From an uncultured Rhodospirillales bacterium (lineage in GTDB: Bacteria; Pseudomonadota; Alphaproteobacteria; CACIAM-22H2): a stretch of 64,000 bases of DNA. The DNA lies in NCBI GenBank assembly GCA_937926175.1, contig CALANV010000018.1, positions 1 through 64,000 of the forward strand, in the 5' to 3' direction. Shown piece by piece: positions 1 through 8,580 of this stretch. The position numbers and the translations under genes are program-made. Within the stretch, counting starts at the first letter, position 1; the number at the start of each line of letters is the position of its first letter. Below the pieces are notes generated by a model. It did no database searches. It saw only the letters and a list, made by a program, of their open reading frames with translations, and was not told where the DNA came from.

Positions 1-211
1 GGAACATCACCCGCGCCCGCTGCAGCGGCGGAACCTTCGCCCATTCAACCTGCGCGGCTTCGGCCGATGCGACCGCCTCCGCCACCTCGGCGGCCGTGGC
101 CATCGCGACCTCGGCCGTCTGCTCGCCCGTGGCCGGATTCATCACCGGGCCGAAACGTTCGCCGACGCCGGCCCCATGCTTGCCGCCAATGAAGTGCCCG
201 ATACGTCTCAT
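1..211 (-). CDS. mmsA: methylmalonate-semialdehyde dehydrogenase (CoA-acylating), N-terminal part
   Basis: This is the first 70 codons of a gene that runs off the left edge of the window. The product begins MRRIGHFIGGKH and continues with VMNPATGEQTAEVAMATAAE and PPLQRARVMF, the N-terminal pattern of the MmsA/IolA aldehyde dehydrogenase family. These enzymes turn malonate semialdehyde or methylmalonate semialdehyde plus CoA and NAD+ into acetyl-CoA or propionyl-CoA. The catalytic cysteine lies outside the window. The gene is 108 bases downstream of the LIV binding protein and in the same direction, so it probably ends the same operon and handles the last step of breakdown of the imported compound. 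Family assignment is good; its exact substrate is inferred. Confidence 0.85.
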   Translation of the reverse strand, partial: MRRIGHFIGGKHGAGVGERFGPVMNPATGEQTAEVAMATAAEVAEAVASAEAAQVEWAKVPPLQRARVMF

Positions 212-319
212 GTCCTCAATCCGTGCTCGGTGCCGACGCTCAGGCCCGCGCATCGCCCTCGCGCGCCGGACATGGGCCGGCGCCGCCGCGTGCGCGGGCC
301 TTGTGCGAACCACCCGGCC

Positions 320-1492
320 TTACCAGCCCTCGACCACGTTCAGCTTGCCGCCCTTCCACACCGCGAAGCCGAACGTCTTGGGGCCGCCGTGGCTTTCCCT
401 GCTCCAGTTCACCGGCGGCACGACACCAGGCTCGTAACGCCCGAAGTTGTACAGGACCTCGAGGAGCTTGGCGCGCGTCAGGTCCGGCCCGACGCGATTG
501 GCCGCCTCGACGAAGACCTTGGCGCCGGCGATTCCGAGATAGGTCCAGTAGCCCGGCTTGGTCTCGGGATGATACTTCGCGATCAGCGCATTCGCCTCCC
601 TGACCGCGGGCGTGTCCATCGTCTCGATCGCGGTGAACAGGATCACCATCACGTCGTCGAGCGCCTCGCCGGCGAGGTCGGCCGTGATCGGATCGCCCAT
701 CGTGTTCTGCGCCAGGAACTTGGGCTTCCAGCCCAGCTGCTGCGCCTTCTGAAGCAGGAGCGCGCCCTGCTTCGTGATGCACATCATGAGGACGACGTCG
801 GGATTGGCGTCCCGCATGGCCACGGCCTGCGCGCTCATGTCGACGTCGCTCGGCACGTAGCTGGTCTCGGCCACGACCGGAACGCCGCGCTTGGCAAGCG
901 TCTCGACGGCGCCGTCGCGCGGATCCTTTCCGAACGGATCGTTCTGGAAGAAGATCGCGACCCGCTTCGCCTGAAGCTTGTCCACGGCGTAATTGGCCAT
1001 CGCCGCGCCGATGTCCTGGCCCACGGGAAGAAGGCCAAACACGTTCGGGTCCGTCGGCGCATTCAGGCGCTCGTGACCGCCGGCGGGATTGATCAGCGGC
1101 ACCTTCCGCTGCGCGAGGAACGGCAACGCGGCGAGATTGGTCGCCGTGCCCAGGGTCGAGACGATGGCGAAGACGCCATCACGGTCGACCAGCTTCTTCA
1201 CGACGGCGACCGTCTGCTGCGGATTGTAGGAGTCGTTCTCGACGATCCACTGGATCTTGCGCCCGTGGATTCCGCCGTTGTCGTTGATGTGCTGGAAATA
1301 AGCGTCGGCGCCGTCGCGCAGCTGCGTGGCGCCGGCGGCAAGCCCGCTCTGCAGCGGCAGATAGGACCCGATGATGATCTTGTCCTTCGTGACCCCTGGC
1401 TCCGCGGCCCAGCTAAGGCGCGGCAGCGCCATCGTTCCCGCGGCGGCCAGTCCAAGCATCAATACATCGCGTCGGCTCGAGTTCGCGACCAT
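320..1492 (-). CDS. LIV-type ABC transporter substrate-binding protein with Tat signal
   Basis: A 390-residue periplasmic binding protein of the branched-chain amino acid (Peripla_BP_6) family. The N-terminus reads SSRRDVLMLG followed by an alanine-rich hydrophobic stretch ending around SWAAEPG, a twin-arginine export signal, so it is probably folded before export. The mature start GVTKDKIIIGSYLPLQSG is typical of LivJ/LivK relatives. A strong ribosome site (GAGAGGAG) lies before the ATG. It follows livHMGF in one operon. The family carries amino acids but also amides, urea, aromatic acids and other small acids, so the ligand is not fixed by sequence. The flanking RidA, hydrolase and MmsA genes suggest a nitrogenous compound that yields an enamine and then a semialdehyde. 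Confidence 0.88.
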   Translation of the reverse strand: MVANSSRRDVLMLGLAAAGTMALPRLSWAAEPGVTKDKIIIGSYLPLQSGLAAGATQLRDGADAYFQHINDNGGIHGRKIQWIVENDSYNPQQTVAVVKKLVDRDGVFAIVSTLGTATNLAALPFLAQRKVPLINPAGGHERLNAPTDPNVFGLLPVGQDIGAAMANYAVDKLQAKRVAIFFQNDPFGKDPRDGAVETLAKRGVPVVAETSYVPSDVDMSAQAVAMRDANPDVVLMMCITKQGALLLQKAQQLGWKPKFLAQNTMGDPITADLAGEALDDVMVILFTAIETMDTPAVREANALIAKYHPETKPGYWTYLGIAGAKVFVEAANRVGPDLTRAKLLEVLYNFGRYEPGVVPPVNWSRESHGGPKTFGFAVWKGGKLNVVEGW

Positions 1493-1513
1493 GACAGCAC
1501 TCCTCTCGCATTC

Positions 1514-2230
1514 CTATGTTGTGGCACCGCCCAGATACGCATTGACGATCTGCGGATCGCTGAGCAACTGAGCCGCAGATCCGGCGCCGACGATGCGGCC
1601 CTTTTCGATCACGTAACCCCGGTCGGAGACCTGCAGGGCCTGGTGCGCGTTCTGCTCGACGAGAAGAACGGTCGTTCCTTTTGCGTTGATCGTCCGGATC
1701 AGGGACATGATCTCACGGACGAGCAGAGGGGCGAGGCCCAGCGACGGCTCGTCGAGAAGCAGCAGCTTCGGACGCGACATCAGCGCGCGGCCGATCGCCA
1801 CCATCTGCTGCTCGCCGCCCGACAGCGTCGCGGCAATCTGGCCGCGGCGCTCTCTCAGGCGCGGGAACAGCTCGAACATGGACTCGAGATCGTGCGCGAT
1901 CGCGTCGCGGTCGCGGCGCAGATAGGCGCCCATGCGCAGGTTCTCTTCGACCGTGAGCTCGGGAAAGAGCTGGCGGCCCTCCGGGACCAGCGCGATGCCC
2001 GCGCGAACGATCGCCTCCGTGCTCCAGCCCGTGATTTCCTGGCCCTGAAAGCGGATGACGCCGCCGATCCTGGCGGGCGCGCTCGAGGTGATCGCGCCGA
2101 GCAGGGTCGACTTTCCGGCGCCGTTGGCGCCGAGGAGGCAGACGACCTCGCCGGCCGCGACGGTGAGGTTGACGCCGGCGAGGGCCTGAATGCCGCCATA
2201 GCGGGCGGTCAGATCCACGCATTCAAGCAT
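1514..2230 (-). CDS. livF: LIV-type ABC transporter ATP-binding protein LivF
   Basis: A 238-residue ATPase, the usual LivF length. The Walker A motif is GANGAGKST, the signature is LSGGEQQ, and the Walker B region reads LLLLDEPSLGLAP. The LivF-specific PEGRQLFPELTVEENL is present. I start it at the ATG giving MLECVDLTARYGG; this overlaps the end of livG by 8 bases, and a longer upstream frame would lie inside livG. It should pair with LivG on the cytoplasmic face of LivH/LivM to drive import. The binding protein gene follows 21 bases later. Confidence 0.93.
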   Translation of the reverse strand: MLECVDLTARYGGIQALAGVNLTVAAGEVVCLLGANGAGKSTLLGAITSSAPARIGGVIRFQGQEITGWSTEAIVRAGIALVPEGRQLFPELTVEENLRMGAYLRRDRDAIAHDLESMFELFPRLRERRGQIAATLSGGEQQMVAIGRALMSRPKLLLLDEPSLGLAPLLVREIMSLIRTINAKGTTVLLVEQNAHQALQVSDRGYVIEKGRIVGAGSAAQLLSDPQIVNAYLGGATT

Positions 2231-2993
2231 CGCCGGCCTCCGCACCGAGATAGGCACTGATGACCGCGGGATCGCGGCGGACGGTCTCGGGTGTGCCTTC
2301 GTGGATCTTCTCGCCATGATCGAGAACGACGATGCGCTCGCAGATCGTCATCACGAGCGACATGTCATGCTCGATCAGGATCACCGTGATCCCCTGGTCG
2401 CGCAGCGCCCGGATGGTCTCGCCGAGCCGGCGACTTTCATCCGGATTAAGCCCGGCAGCCGGCTCGTCCAGAAGCAGAAGCTTCGGCTGGCCGGCCAGCG
2501 CGCGGGCAAGCTCGACCATCTTCTGCGTGCCGTAGGGGAGATCCGACGTGCGCTGATCGGCGAGGTGGTCGAGGCCGAGCGCCTTGAGCGTCTGCAGGGC
2601 CGCCTCGCGCGCCGCATGGACGTCGCGCCGTGCAGCCGGCAGCCAGAAAAGCTCCGCCAGCAGATTCGAACGGAAGCGCCGCATGCTGCTGACCGCAACG
2701 TTCTCCAGGACGCTGGCGCCGCCGAAGAGTTCCAGGTTCTGGAACGTCCGTGCGATGCCGTGGGCAGCAATGCCGTGGACCGGCACGTCCAGAAGATTCA
2801 CGTCATTGAGCAGGATCCGGCCGGACTGGGGCGTGTAGAGTCGACTGATGCAGTTGAGAAGCGTCGTCTTCCCGGCCCCGTTCGGACCGATGAGGCCGAC
2901 GATCTCGCCGGTATTGACCGTGAAGCTCACGCCCGAGAGCGCCTTGAGCCCGGCAAACGAGATCGACAGGTTCTCGATCGCGAGAAGCGCCAT
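2223..2993 (-). CDS. livG: LIV-type ABC transporter ATP-binding protein LivG
   Basis: A 256-residue ATPase beginning MALLAIENLSISFAGLKALS. Walker A is GPNGAGKTT, the LivG hallmark GIARTFQNLELF follows, and Walker B is LLLLDEPAAGLNPDES. The switch region reads VILIEHDMSLVMTICERIVVL. The start codon overlaps the livM stop as ATGA, which points to translational coupling in the livHMGF block. It acts as a LivF partner in powering the permease pair. The signature motif LSGGQ is replaced by DLPYGTQ, which is normal for LivG proteins. Confidence 0.93.
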   Translation of the reverse strand: MALLAIENLSISFAGLKALSGVSFTVNTGEIVGLIGPNGAGKTTLLNCISRLYTPQSGRILLNDVNLLDVPVHGIAAHGIARTFQNLELFGGASVLENVAVSSMRRFRSNLLAELFWLPAARRDVHAAREAALQTLKALGLDHLADQRTSDLPYGTQKMVELARALAGQPKLLLLDEPAAGLNPDESRRLGETIRALRDQGITVILIEHDMSLVMTICERIVVLDHGEKIHEGTPETVRRDPAVISAYLGAEAGDA

Positions 2994-3937
2994 CACGTCC
3001 TCCGCCGGCGAAGGCTCCGCAAGCGCTCGGGCAGGCTCGCAAGTCCGCCCGGCAGGAACTGCATGCAGAGGATGAGCGTGAGTCCGTAGACCACCATCTG
3101 GGCGTCCTTGAACTCGCGGAAGACCTCGGGCGCCATGGTCAGGTAGATCGCGCCGAGGAGCGCGCCGACATAACTGCCGAGCCCGCCGATCACCGCCATC
3201 GTGAGGAAGCTCAGCGACGTCGTAAACGTGAACGTCTCGGTGCTGAGGAAGCCGATGAGATGCGCGTAAAGCGCCCCGGAGATGCCGGTGTAGAAGGCGC
3301 TCAGCATGAACGCGATGATGATGTGCCGGGCGCGGTTGATGCCCGCCACCTCCGCGGCCACCGTGCTCATCTTGAGGGCCATGAGGGCGCGGCCCGTGTG
3401 CGAGCGGCGGAAATTCTCCGTCATCCAGGTCAGGAGGACGACGATCACCAGCATCAGATAGACGTAGGCGTAGTCGTCCGTCAGCTCGTAGCCGAAGATT
3501 TCGGGGCGCGGCACGAACAGACCCTGGCGCCCGCCGGTGAGCGACTCCCACTCGAACAGGACCTGCTGCACGAACAGGGCGAAGCCGAGCGTGGCGATCG
3601 CAAGATAATGGCCCTGAACGCGCAGCGCCGGCAGCGCCACCACCGCACCGAACAGAGCGGCGACGATGCCGCCCACGAGCACACCGACCAGGAACGGCGC
3701 GCCGAGCTCGGTGACGACGAGCGCCGAGCCGTATGCCCCGAGCGCCCAGAATCCGGCATGGCCGATCGAGATCTGGCCCGCGAACCCGATCAGGATCGTC
3801 AGGCTGAGCGAGACCAGGGAATAGACCAGAATCGAGGCGAGGATGAAGTTCCCGTAATGCTCGACCAAATTCGGCAGCACGAGTCCGGCGGCGAGCAGGG
3901 CCACGGGAATCCAGTTCTTGCGGAGCCAGAGCGTCAT
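2993..3937 (-). CDS. livM: LIV-type ABC transporter permease LivM
   Basis: A 314-residue inner-membrane permease beginning MTLWLRKNWIPVALLAAG, with about nine hydrophobic segments. It carries the LivM cytoplasmic loop motif VALPALRVQGHYLAIATLGF and, later, RSHTGRALMALKMSTVAAEV, which contact the ATPases. The ATG overlaps the livH stop codon by 4 bases, so the shorter start is chosen over a longer open frame into livH. LivM forms the membrane channel with LivH. Confidence 0.92.
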   Translation of the reverse strand: MTLWLRKNWIPVALLAAGLVLPNLVEHYGNFILASILVYSLVSLSLTILIGFAGQISIGHAGFWALGAYGSALVVTELGAPFLVGVLVGGIVAALFGAVVALPALRVQGHYLAIATLGFALFVQQVLFEWESLTGGRQGLFVPRPEIFGYELTDDYAYVYLMLVIVVLLTWMTENFRRSHTGRALMALKMSTVAAEVAGINRARHIIIAFMLSAFYTGISGALYAHLIGFLSTETFTFTTSLSFLTMAVIGGLGSYVGALLGAIYLTMAPEVFREFKDAQMVVYGLTLILCMQFLPGGLASLPERLRSLRRRRT

Positions 3938-4803
3938 ACCTTCTTCACCGCCGTCCGGCTGAACAGTCCGCTTGGCCGGAACATCAAGACGAGCACAATG
4001 ACGAGAAACGCGAACGTGTCCTTGAACGCGGTCGACACGTAGCCGCCGAAGAAGGTCTCGGCGATGCCGATGAGCATGCAGCCGATGACCGCGCCGGGCA
4101 GGCTGTTGAAACCGCCGAGGATGGCGCCGGCGAAGGCCTTGAGCAGCACCGACACCATCATCTCGAAGTCGAGGAAGATGATGGGCGCCACCAGCAGGCC
4201 GCACACGGTGCCGACCCCGCCGGCGAGCGTCCAGGACAGGAACGCGACCCGCTTTATGTTGACGCCCATGAGCTGCGCAGCGCGCCGGTTCATGCTGGCC
4301 GCGCGCATGGCCGTGCCTTCGCGCGTGTACTCGAAGAACACGTAGAGCCCCGCCATGACGGCGAGCGCCACCGCGATGATGCCGAGGCTGTTCGGCGAGA
4401 TGCGCGCGCCGACGATCTCGACCGGATCGGCCGGAAACAGCGACGGGAAACGGTAGGGATCGTAGCCCCAGATCCAGCCCGCCGTGTGATTGAACACGAT
4501 CCACAGCCCGATCGTCACGATCAGGGCGTTGACCGGCGGTCCATCCGAGATCGGGCGCATGACGATGCGCTCGGTGACGGCCGCGAGCGCGGCCCCGAGG
4601 AGCGGCGCCACGACGAACACGAGGGGCAACGGCAGCTCGAGCTGGGTGATCATCACGAAGGCGACGAAGGTCATGAACATCGCCATCTCGCCCTGCGCGA
4701 AATTGACGATGTCGGTCGCCTTGTGAATCAGCACCAGCGCCAGCCCGAGAAGTGCATAGACGCTCCCCAGAGCAAGGCCGGAGACGATGAGCTGCGCGAG
4801 CAT
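3934..4803 (-). CDS. livH: LIV-type ABC transporter permease LivH
   Basis: A 289-residue integral membrane protein. MLAQLIVSGLALGSVYALLG at the start and HKATDIVNFAQGEMAM near residue 30 are diagnostic for LivH. The coupling loop is visible in REGTAMRAASMNRRAAQLMG, and the later stretch FAGAILGGFNSLPGAVIG is also typical. It is the first transporter gene of the operon, 69 bases after the alpha/beta hydrolase gene, and shares a 4-base overlap with livM. Confidence 0.92.
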   Translation of the reverse strand: MLAQLIVSGLALGSVYALLGLALVLIHKATDIVNFAQGEMAMFMTFVAFVMITQLELPLPLVFVVAPLLGAALAAVTERIVMRPISDGPPVNALIVTIGLWIVFNHTAGWIWGYDPYRFPSLFPADPVEIVGARISPNSLGIIAVALAVMAGLYVFFEYTREGTAMRAASMNRRAAQLMGVNIKRVAFLSWTLAGGVGTVCGLLVAPIIFLDFEMMVSVLLKAFAGAILGGFNSLPGAVIGCMLIGIAETFFGGYVSTAFKDTFAFLVIVLVLMFRPSGLFSRTAVKKV

Positions 4804-4872
4804 CGGTATCGGGCGCCTAGGCGCGCCGCCGCGAGATCGGTCCGACGGCTCCCCGGGAGGCCACGTCGGTGA

Positions 4873-5670
4873 TCATCCGGCGTGCTCCGCGATGAAATCG
4901 AGGACGATCCGGTTGAACTCGTCCTTGGCCGCCTCGGAGCAGGCGTGACCGCCGCGTTCCATCAGGACGAGGCGTGCCCCCGGGATGGACTTCGCCAGTT
5001 CCGCCGAGAAGTAGGACGGCGTCAGGAAATCATCCTTGGCGCACAACACGAGGGTCGGCGTGCGGATCTTCGGCAGATCCGCGGTGCGGTCGAAGGCGAG
5101 CACCGCGTCGATGCGGCTCGCCCCGATCTCCGGTGGCGGGAATGAGGCGATCCCCTTCGCCTCGCGCTCGACCAAAAGCGCCTCGTTGTCGTTGATCCAC
5201 CAGTCCGGATAGAGGAAGACCGGCGTCGCCTTGACATAGGCCTCGGCGCCCGAGGCCGTCAGCAGCGTACGCCGTGCCGCCATGACTCTCCGCATGAACG
5301 GGTCGGCCTTCGTCCAGCTCGCATAGAGGACCATGCTCTTGAGCCGGTCGGGATGCTCGATGGCCATGACCTGCCCGATCGCACCGCCCGTCGAGTGGCC
5401 GACCAGATGGGCACGGTCGATACCGAGCGCGTCCATCAGGCGAACCAGGTCGTCGGTCATCTGCTCGACCGAGTACTTGATACGCGAATGCGTGCTCTGA
5501 CCGGTGCCGCGATGGTCGTGCAGGATCGTCTTGTAGTGCTTCGCGAAAGCGGGGACGTTCGGCGCCCAGTAGCTGCCCGCACCGCCGAGGCCGGCCACGA
5601 GGAGAACCGGCTCGCCCTCACCATGGATCTCGTAATAAATCTCCGCGTCGCCGATCGAGACCTTCGGCAT
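4873..5670 (-). CDS. alpha/beta hydrolase, RutD-like
   Basis: A 265-residue single-domain alpha/beta hydrolase. The nucleophile elbow is GHSTGG (about residue 92), the acid is in CAKDDFLTP and the histidine in ERGGHACSE. LLVAGLGGAGSYW forms the oxyanion region and HDHRGTGQS the following strand. The closest named family by overall pattern is RutD, proposed to hydrolyse aminoacrylate in the Rut pyrimidine route, and the next gene upstream is RidA-like, as rutC is in rut operons. RutA and RutB are not in view, so a true Rut pathway is not shown; other enol-lactone hydrolases look similar. It sits between ridA-like and livH on one transcript. Confidence 0.8.
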   Translation of the reverse strand: MPKVSIGDAEIYYEIHGEGEPVLLVAGLGGAGSYWAPNVPAFAKHYKTILHDHRGTGQSTHSRIKYSVEQMTDDLVRLMDALGIDRAHLVGHSTGGAIGQVMAIEHPDRLKSMVLYASWTKADPFMRRVMAARRTLLTASGAEAYVKATPVFLYPDWWINDNEALLVEREAKGIASFPPPEIGASRIDAVLAFDRTADLPKIRTPTLVLCAKDDFLTPSYFSAELAKSIPGARLVLMERGGHACSEAAKDEFNRIVLDFIAEHAG

Positions 5671-5718
5671 GATGTCGCCCCTATCCTTGTTCGTTGCCGT
5701 ACGGCGGCTTCTCGCGCA

Positions 5719-6099
5719 TCAGAGATGCGCGATCGATGCGATCTCCACGAGAAACTCGGGCCGCACCAGATCCGCACGGATGCAGAACCGCGCCGGCGGC
5801 TCCTTGGGGAAATACTCGGCGTAGACCTCGTTCATGGCCTTGTAGTCCGCGAGGTCCTTCAAGAAGATCATGTTGTAGACGACATTCTCCATCGTGCCGC
5901 CCGCCGCCTCGATGACGGACTTGATCGCCTCGAGGACCTGGCGCGTCTGGACCTTCACGTCGCCCACGCCCACGGTCGCGCCGCTCTGGTCCATCGCCAG
6001 CATGCCCGAGACATAGATGACGTTGTCGGCCTTGATTCCGGGCGAATAGGGCGCCAAGGGCGGGGGCGAGCCTTTGGGAAGAACGACCGAGCGCGACAT
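5719..6099 (-). CDS. RidA/YjgF/RutC family enamine deaminase
   Basis: A 126-residue protein of the Rid family, which hydrolyses reactive enamines/imines to ketones and ammonia. YSPGIKADNVIYVSGMLAMD, the central NVVYNMIFLKDLADYKAMNE and the C-terminal region with PPARFCIRADLVRPE match the family. The arginine expected to bind the substrate carboxylate is present in the ARFCIRADL segment. I start at the ATG giving MSRSVVLPKG because AAGGAGAT lies 8-9 bases upstream. It is the first gene after the long gap behind the LysR gene and so probably the head of the RidA-hydrolase-liv-mmsA operon. Confidence 0.88.
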   Translation of the reverse strand: MSRSVVLPKGSPPPLAPYSPGIKADNVIYVSGMLAMDQSGATVGVGDVKVQTRQVLEAIKSVIEAAGGTMENVVYNMIFLKDLADYKAMNEVYAEYFPKEPPARFCIRADLVRPEFLVEIASIAHL

Positions 6100-6260
6100 A
6101 AGCAAGATCTCCTTACATGTCCTTCGGCGCAATTCGTCCGGACCCGCCGGTGTCCCTATCGAGGTACCGTCGCGATTTCCTCGAACGAAGCCGTACAGCG
6201 CCTATGTTTTTGGGACTATGCCCTGAACGCCCAGGCGGGTGAATTAGAATGAGGGCGACG

Positions 6261-6280
6261 TTGTGTTGACCAAAAGACAA
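6261..6280. promoter_or_regulatory. dyad TTGT-N12-ACAA, possible LysR-type operator
   Basis: TTGT at 6261-6264 and ACAA at 6277-6280 form a short inverted repeat in the 187-base gap between the LysR gene and the RidA-like gene. LysR regulators bind T-N11-A-type dyads, so this is a fair candidate site, but it is short and lies close to the LysR stop codon. It could also be part of a weak terminator. Confidence 0.3.
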
Positions 6281-6286
6281 CACCGG

Positions 6287-7228
6287 TCAGCGCCGGCGCG
6301 TGATACGTCCCGCCCCCTTTCGGGCAAGGGCCTGAAATTCGTCCGCGATGACGTCGATCAGTTCCGAGGCCGCCGCGGAAAGACGTCGGCCGCGACGAAC
6401 GCACACGGACATCGTGCCCATGAGCAGATCCTTTTCGACGATGGGCATCGCGATCAGTTCACCCGAAGCGAGCTCGCGGCGCGCGGCGAAGGGAGGCATG
6501 AACGTGATCGCCACGGCCGAGCGCGCAAGACCACGCGTCAACTCGAGAGAATTGGTGGTGAGCAGCATCGGCATCGCGATGCGCTTGGCGTGCAAGGCCC
6601 GGTCGAGCAGGCGGCGCACGCCGTAGGACGCGTCCGGCATGGCGACCGGATACTCGGCGAGTTCCCTGAGCGACACGCTGCGGCGCCGCGCCAGCGCATG
6701 CGCGGGCGACATCATCGCATGCAACGGCTCGGTATATGACAAGATCACCTGAATCCTCGGATCGCGAACGCGATCGAACATGATGCCGAGATCCGCCGTG
6801 TCGCCGAGCAGCGCCTCAACGATGTGGTCCGTGCCGGCCGTGTAGACGTTGTACGTGACGGCGGGATAGCGACGATGAAAGGTGGACAGAATCGACGGAA
6901 CCATGTCCGGCACGATCCCTTCGATGCAATAGAGCGTGATGTCCCCGCGCCGCAGGCCCTTGAGTTCGTCGATCTCGGTCCGCACGTCCTGAAGCTGCAG
7001 GAAAACGCCGTTGAGCCGCGTCGCGAGCAGCCGGCCGGCGGCCGTGAGGCGAACGCCCTTCGTGCGTCGCTCGAAGAGGTCGGCCTGAAACTCGTGCTCG
7101 ATCTTCGTGATCATGCGGCTGATCGCCGACGGCGAGACATGCAGGCGCTCTGCAGCCCGTCGTATCGAGCCGAGTTTGGCAACCTCGTGGAAGTAACGTA
7201 GGCCGGTGAGGTTCAACATCAGGGACAT
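6287..7228 (-). CDS. LysR family transcriptional regulator
   Basis: A 313-residue regulator with an N-terminal winged helix-turn-helix (YFHEVAKLGSIRRAAERLHV, then SPSAISRMITKIEHE) and a C-terminal LysR effector domain (about residues 90-300). I start at MSLMLNLTGLRYF; a longer open frame extends upstream with no family support. It lies upstream of, and in the same direction as, the RidA-hydrolase-LIV operon, so it likely controls uptake and breakdown of that operon's substrate. LysR genes are more often divergent from their targets, so control of this operon is an inference from position. Confidence 0.88.
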   Translation of the reverse strand: MSLMLNLTGLRYFHEVAKLGSIRRAAERLHVSPSAISRMITKIEHEFQADLFERRTKGVRLTAAGRLLATRLNGVFLQLQDVRTEIDELKGLRRGDITLYCIEGIVPDMVPSILSTFHRRYPAVTYNVYTAGTDHIVEALLGDTADLGIMFDRVRDPRIQVILSYTEPLHAMMSPAHALARRRSVSLRELAEYPVAMPDASYGVRRLLDRALHAKRIAMPMLLTTNSLELTRGLARSAVAITFMPPFAARRELASGELIAMPIVEKDLLMGTMSVCVRRGRRLSAAASELIDVIADEFQALARKGAGRITRRR

Positions 7229-7499
7229 GCGGATTGAACGGTGGATCTGTTTTCCCGAAGAACCGGTGCGGCAATCGTACCTGGGGCGCTGCCGCCGGTC
7301 GATCCGATCGCGTCGGCCGGAACCCGAAAAACGGCGTCGGGAGGCGGTGTTTCGCGCACCCTCGCCATGCACACGCGGGGGCAAGCCGACCGAGGCGCAG
7401 ACCGGCACCGGTCTCCGTTGAATTCGGCAACGGAACGACGCTAGCTTGGTGCGTCGAAATTCCCAGGCTGGCAGAGAACCGTCGCCCGTTGCGGGTGGA

Positions 7500-8417
7500 A
7501 TGGTGGATGTTCCGACGATGAGCATGACGGCCGAACGCGACGGATTGAGCTACCTCCGGGACGTGAGTCCGCCACCGGCGGACCATCGCAGTTTCGCCTG
7601 GGGCGGCGGCGTCTTCGACACGGCGCGCCGCAGCTACACCAAGTACGTCGAAGGCACGATCCACGCGCCGCGCCACCTCGTGATGGTGACCCTGCGCGGC
7701 GGCGCCCGCCGCCACGAGATCCGGACGGATTGCGGCCACCGGTACGACGGACCGGATCGCCCGGGTGCCGTGTCCTTCCTGCCGGCCGGCTGCGAACGCC
7801 GGCTGCGGCTGCACGACGTGGCGTGGGAATGGGCGTCGATCTCGCTTGCGCCCGAAATTCTCGAACAGGCGATGGACGATGCGGGTCTCGCGCCTTCATC
7901 GGCCGGCGGGCTACGGCCGTTCAGCAATGCGCAGGATCCGTTTCTGTTCGGCCTGCTTCAGGAATTCGAGCGGCTCCATACGACCGACGGCGGCCTCGAT
8001 GCCGCCTATTGCGAGACGATGACGTTCGCGCTCGCCCGCTATCTCGTCCGCCGCTACGGTCAGCCGCGCCGCGCCGAGCCGGTGCGTGCCGCGACGCTGC
8101 CGCCGTGGCGGCTGCGCCGGATCTCCGACTACGTCGATGCGCATCTCGACGAAGAGATCCGGATCTCCACGCTCGCGGCCCTCGTCGGCGTTTCCGAGGG
8201 ACATCTCCATCGCGCCTTCCGCACGACGACGGGCCAGACGCCGCTGCAGTTCATCAACCAGCGGCGCATCGAACGCGCGATCCGGATTCTCGCGACGGAG
8301 CCGACCTCCGTCGCCGATCTCGCCCTGCGCGTCGGCTTCACGAGCCCGAGCCATTTCGCCCGCATCTTCCGCGGCGTGACGGGCACGAACCCGTCGCAGT
8401 ACCGCCGGCGCCTCTAG
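7500..8417 (+). CDS. AraC family transcriptional regulator
   Basis: About 305 residues. The C-terminal third is a double helix-turn-helix of the AraC/XylS type: ISTLAALVGVSEGHLHRAFR, then TTGQTPLQFINQRRIERAIR, then SVADLALRVGFTSPSHFARI and FRGVTGTNPSQYRRR. The N-terminal part looks like a cupin-type sensor region. The start is uncertain: ATG at 7500 (MVDVPTM) or at 7518 are both possible, and a longer frame from 7446 has no support. The reductase gene begins 163 bases downstream in the same direction, with a direct repeat between them that fits AraC-type binding. Confidence 0.85.
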   Translation: MVDVPTMSMTAERDGLSYLRDVSPPPADHRSFAWGGGVFDTARRSYTKYVEGTIHAPRHLVMVTLRGGARRHEIRTDCGHRYDGPDRPGAVSFLPAGCERRLRLHDVAWEWASISLAPEILEQAMDDAGLAPSSAGGLRPFSNAQDPFLFGLLQEFERLHTTDGGLDAAYCETMTFALARYLVRRYGQPRRAEPVRAATLPPWRLRRISDYVDAHLDEEIRISTLAALVGVSEGHLHRAFRTTTGQTPLQFINQRRIERAIRILATEPTSVADLALRVGFTSPSHFARIFRGVTGTNPSQYRRRL

Positions 8418-8461
8418 GCCGGAACGCCGGACGGGTCCGCGCCATCGCCTTAAGGAAAGGA

Positions 8462-8496
8462 TCAGGATCGCGCGCATGCGGTCAGGATCGCGCGCG
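8462..8496. repeat. 15-bp direct repeat with 20-bp period, possible AraC-type operator
   Basis: TCAGGATCGCGCGCA occurs at 8462-8476 and again at 8482-8496, exactly 20 bases apart, in the gap between the AraC gene and the aldo/keto reductase. AraC-family proteins bind direct repeats spaced about two helical turns apart. The position, about 85-120 bases before the reductase ATG, suits an activator site. Confidence 0.5.
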
Positions 8497-8580
8497 CAGC
8501 GACCCGCGCCTCTGCTCTAGGCTCCCGCGCCAAACGGGCCACCTCCCCCGGCCCGGCAAAACGTCAGGAGCACGCAAGTC

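Noticed and set aside
176..2260. Plus-strand open frame of nearly 700 codons across livF and the binding protein
   Set aside because: Shadow of the minus-strand operon; composition is that of antisense GC-rich DNA.
5719..6099. Naming the RidA-like gene rutC and the hydrolase rutD
   Set aside because: RutA, RutB and RutF/G are not in the window; only a general likeness is supported.
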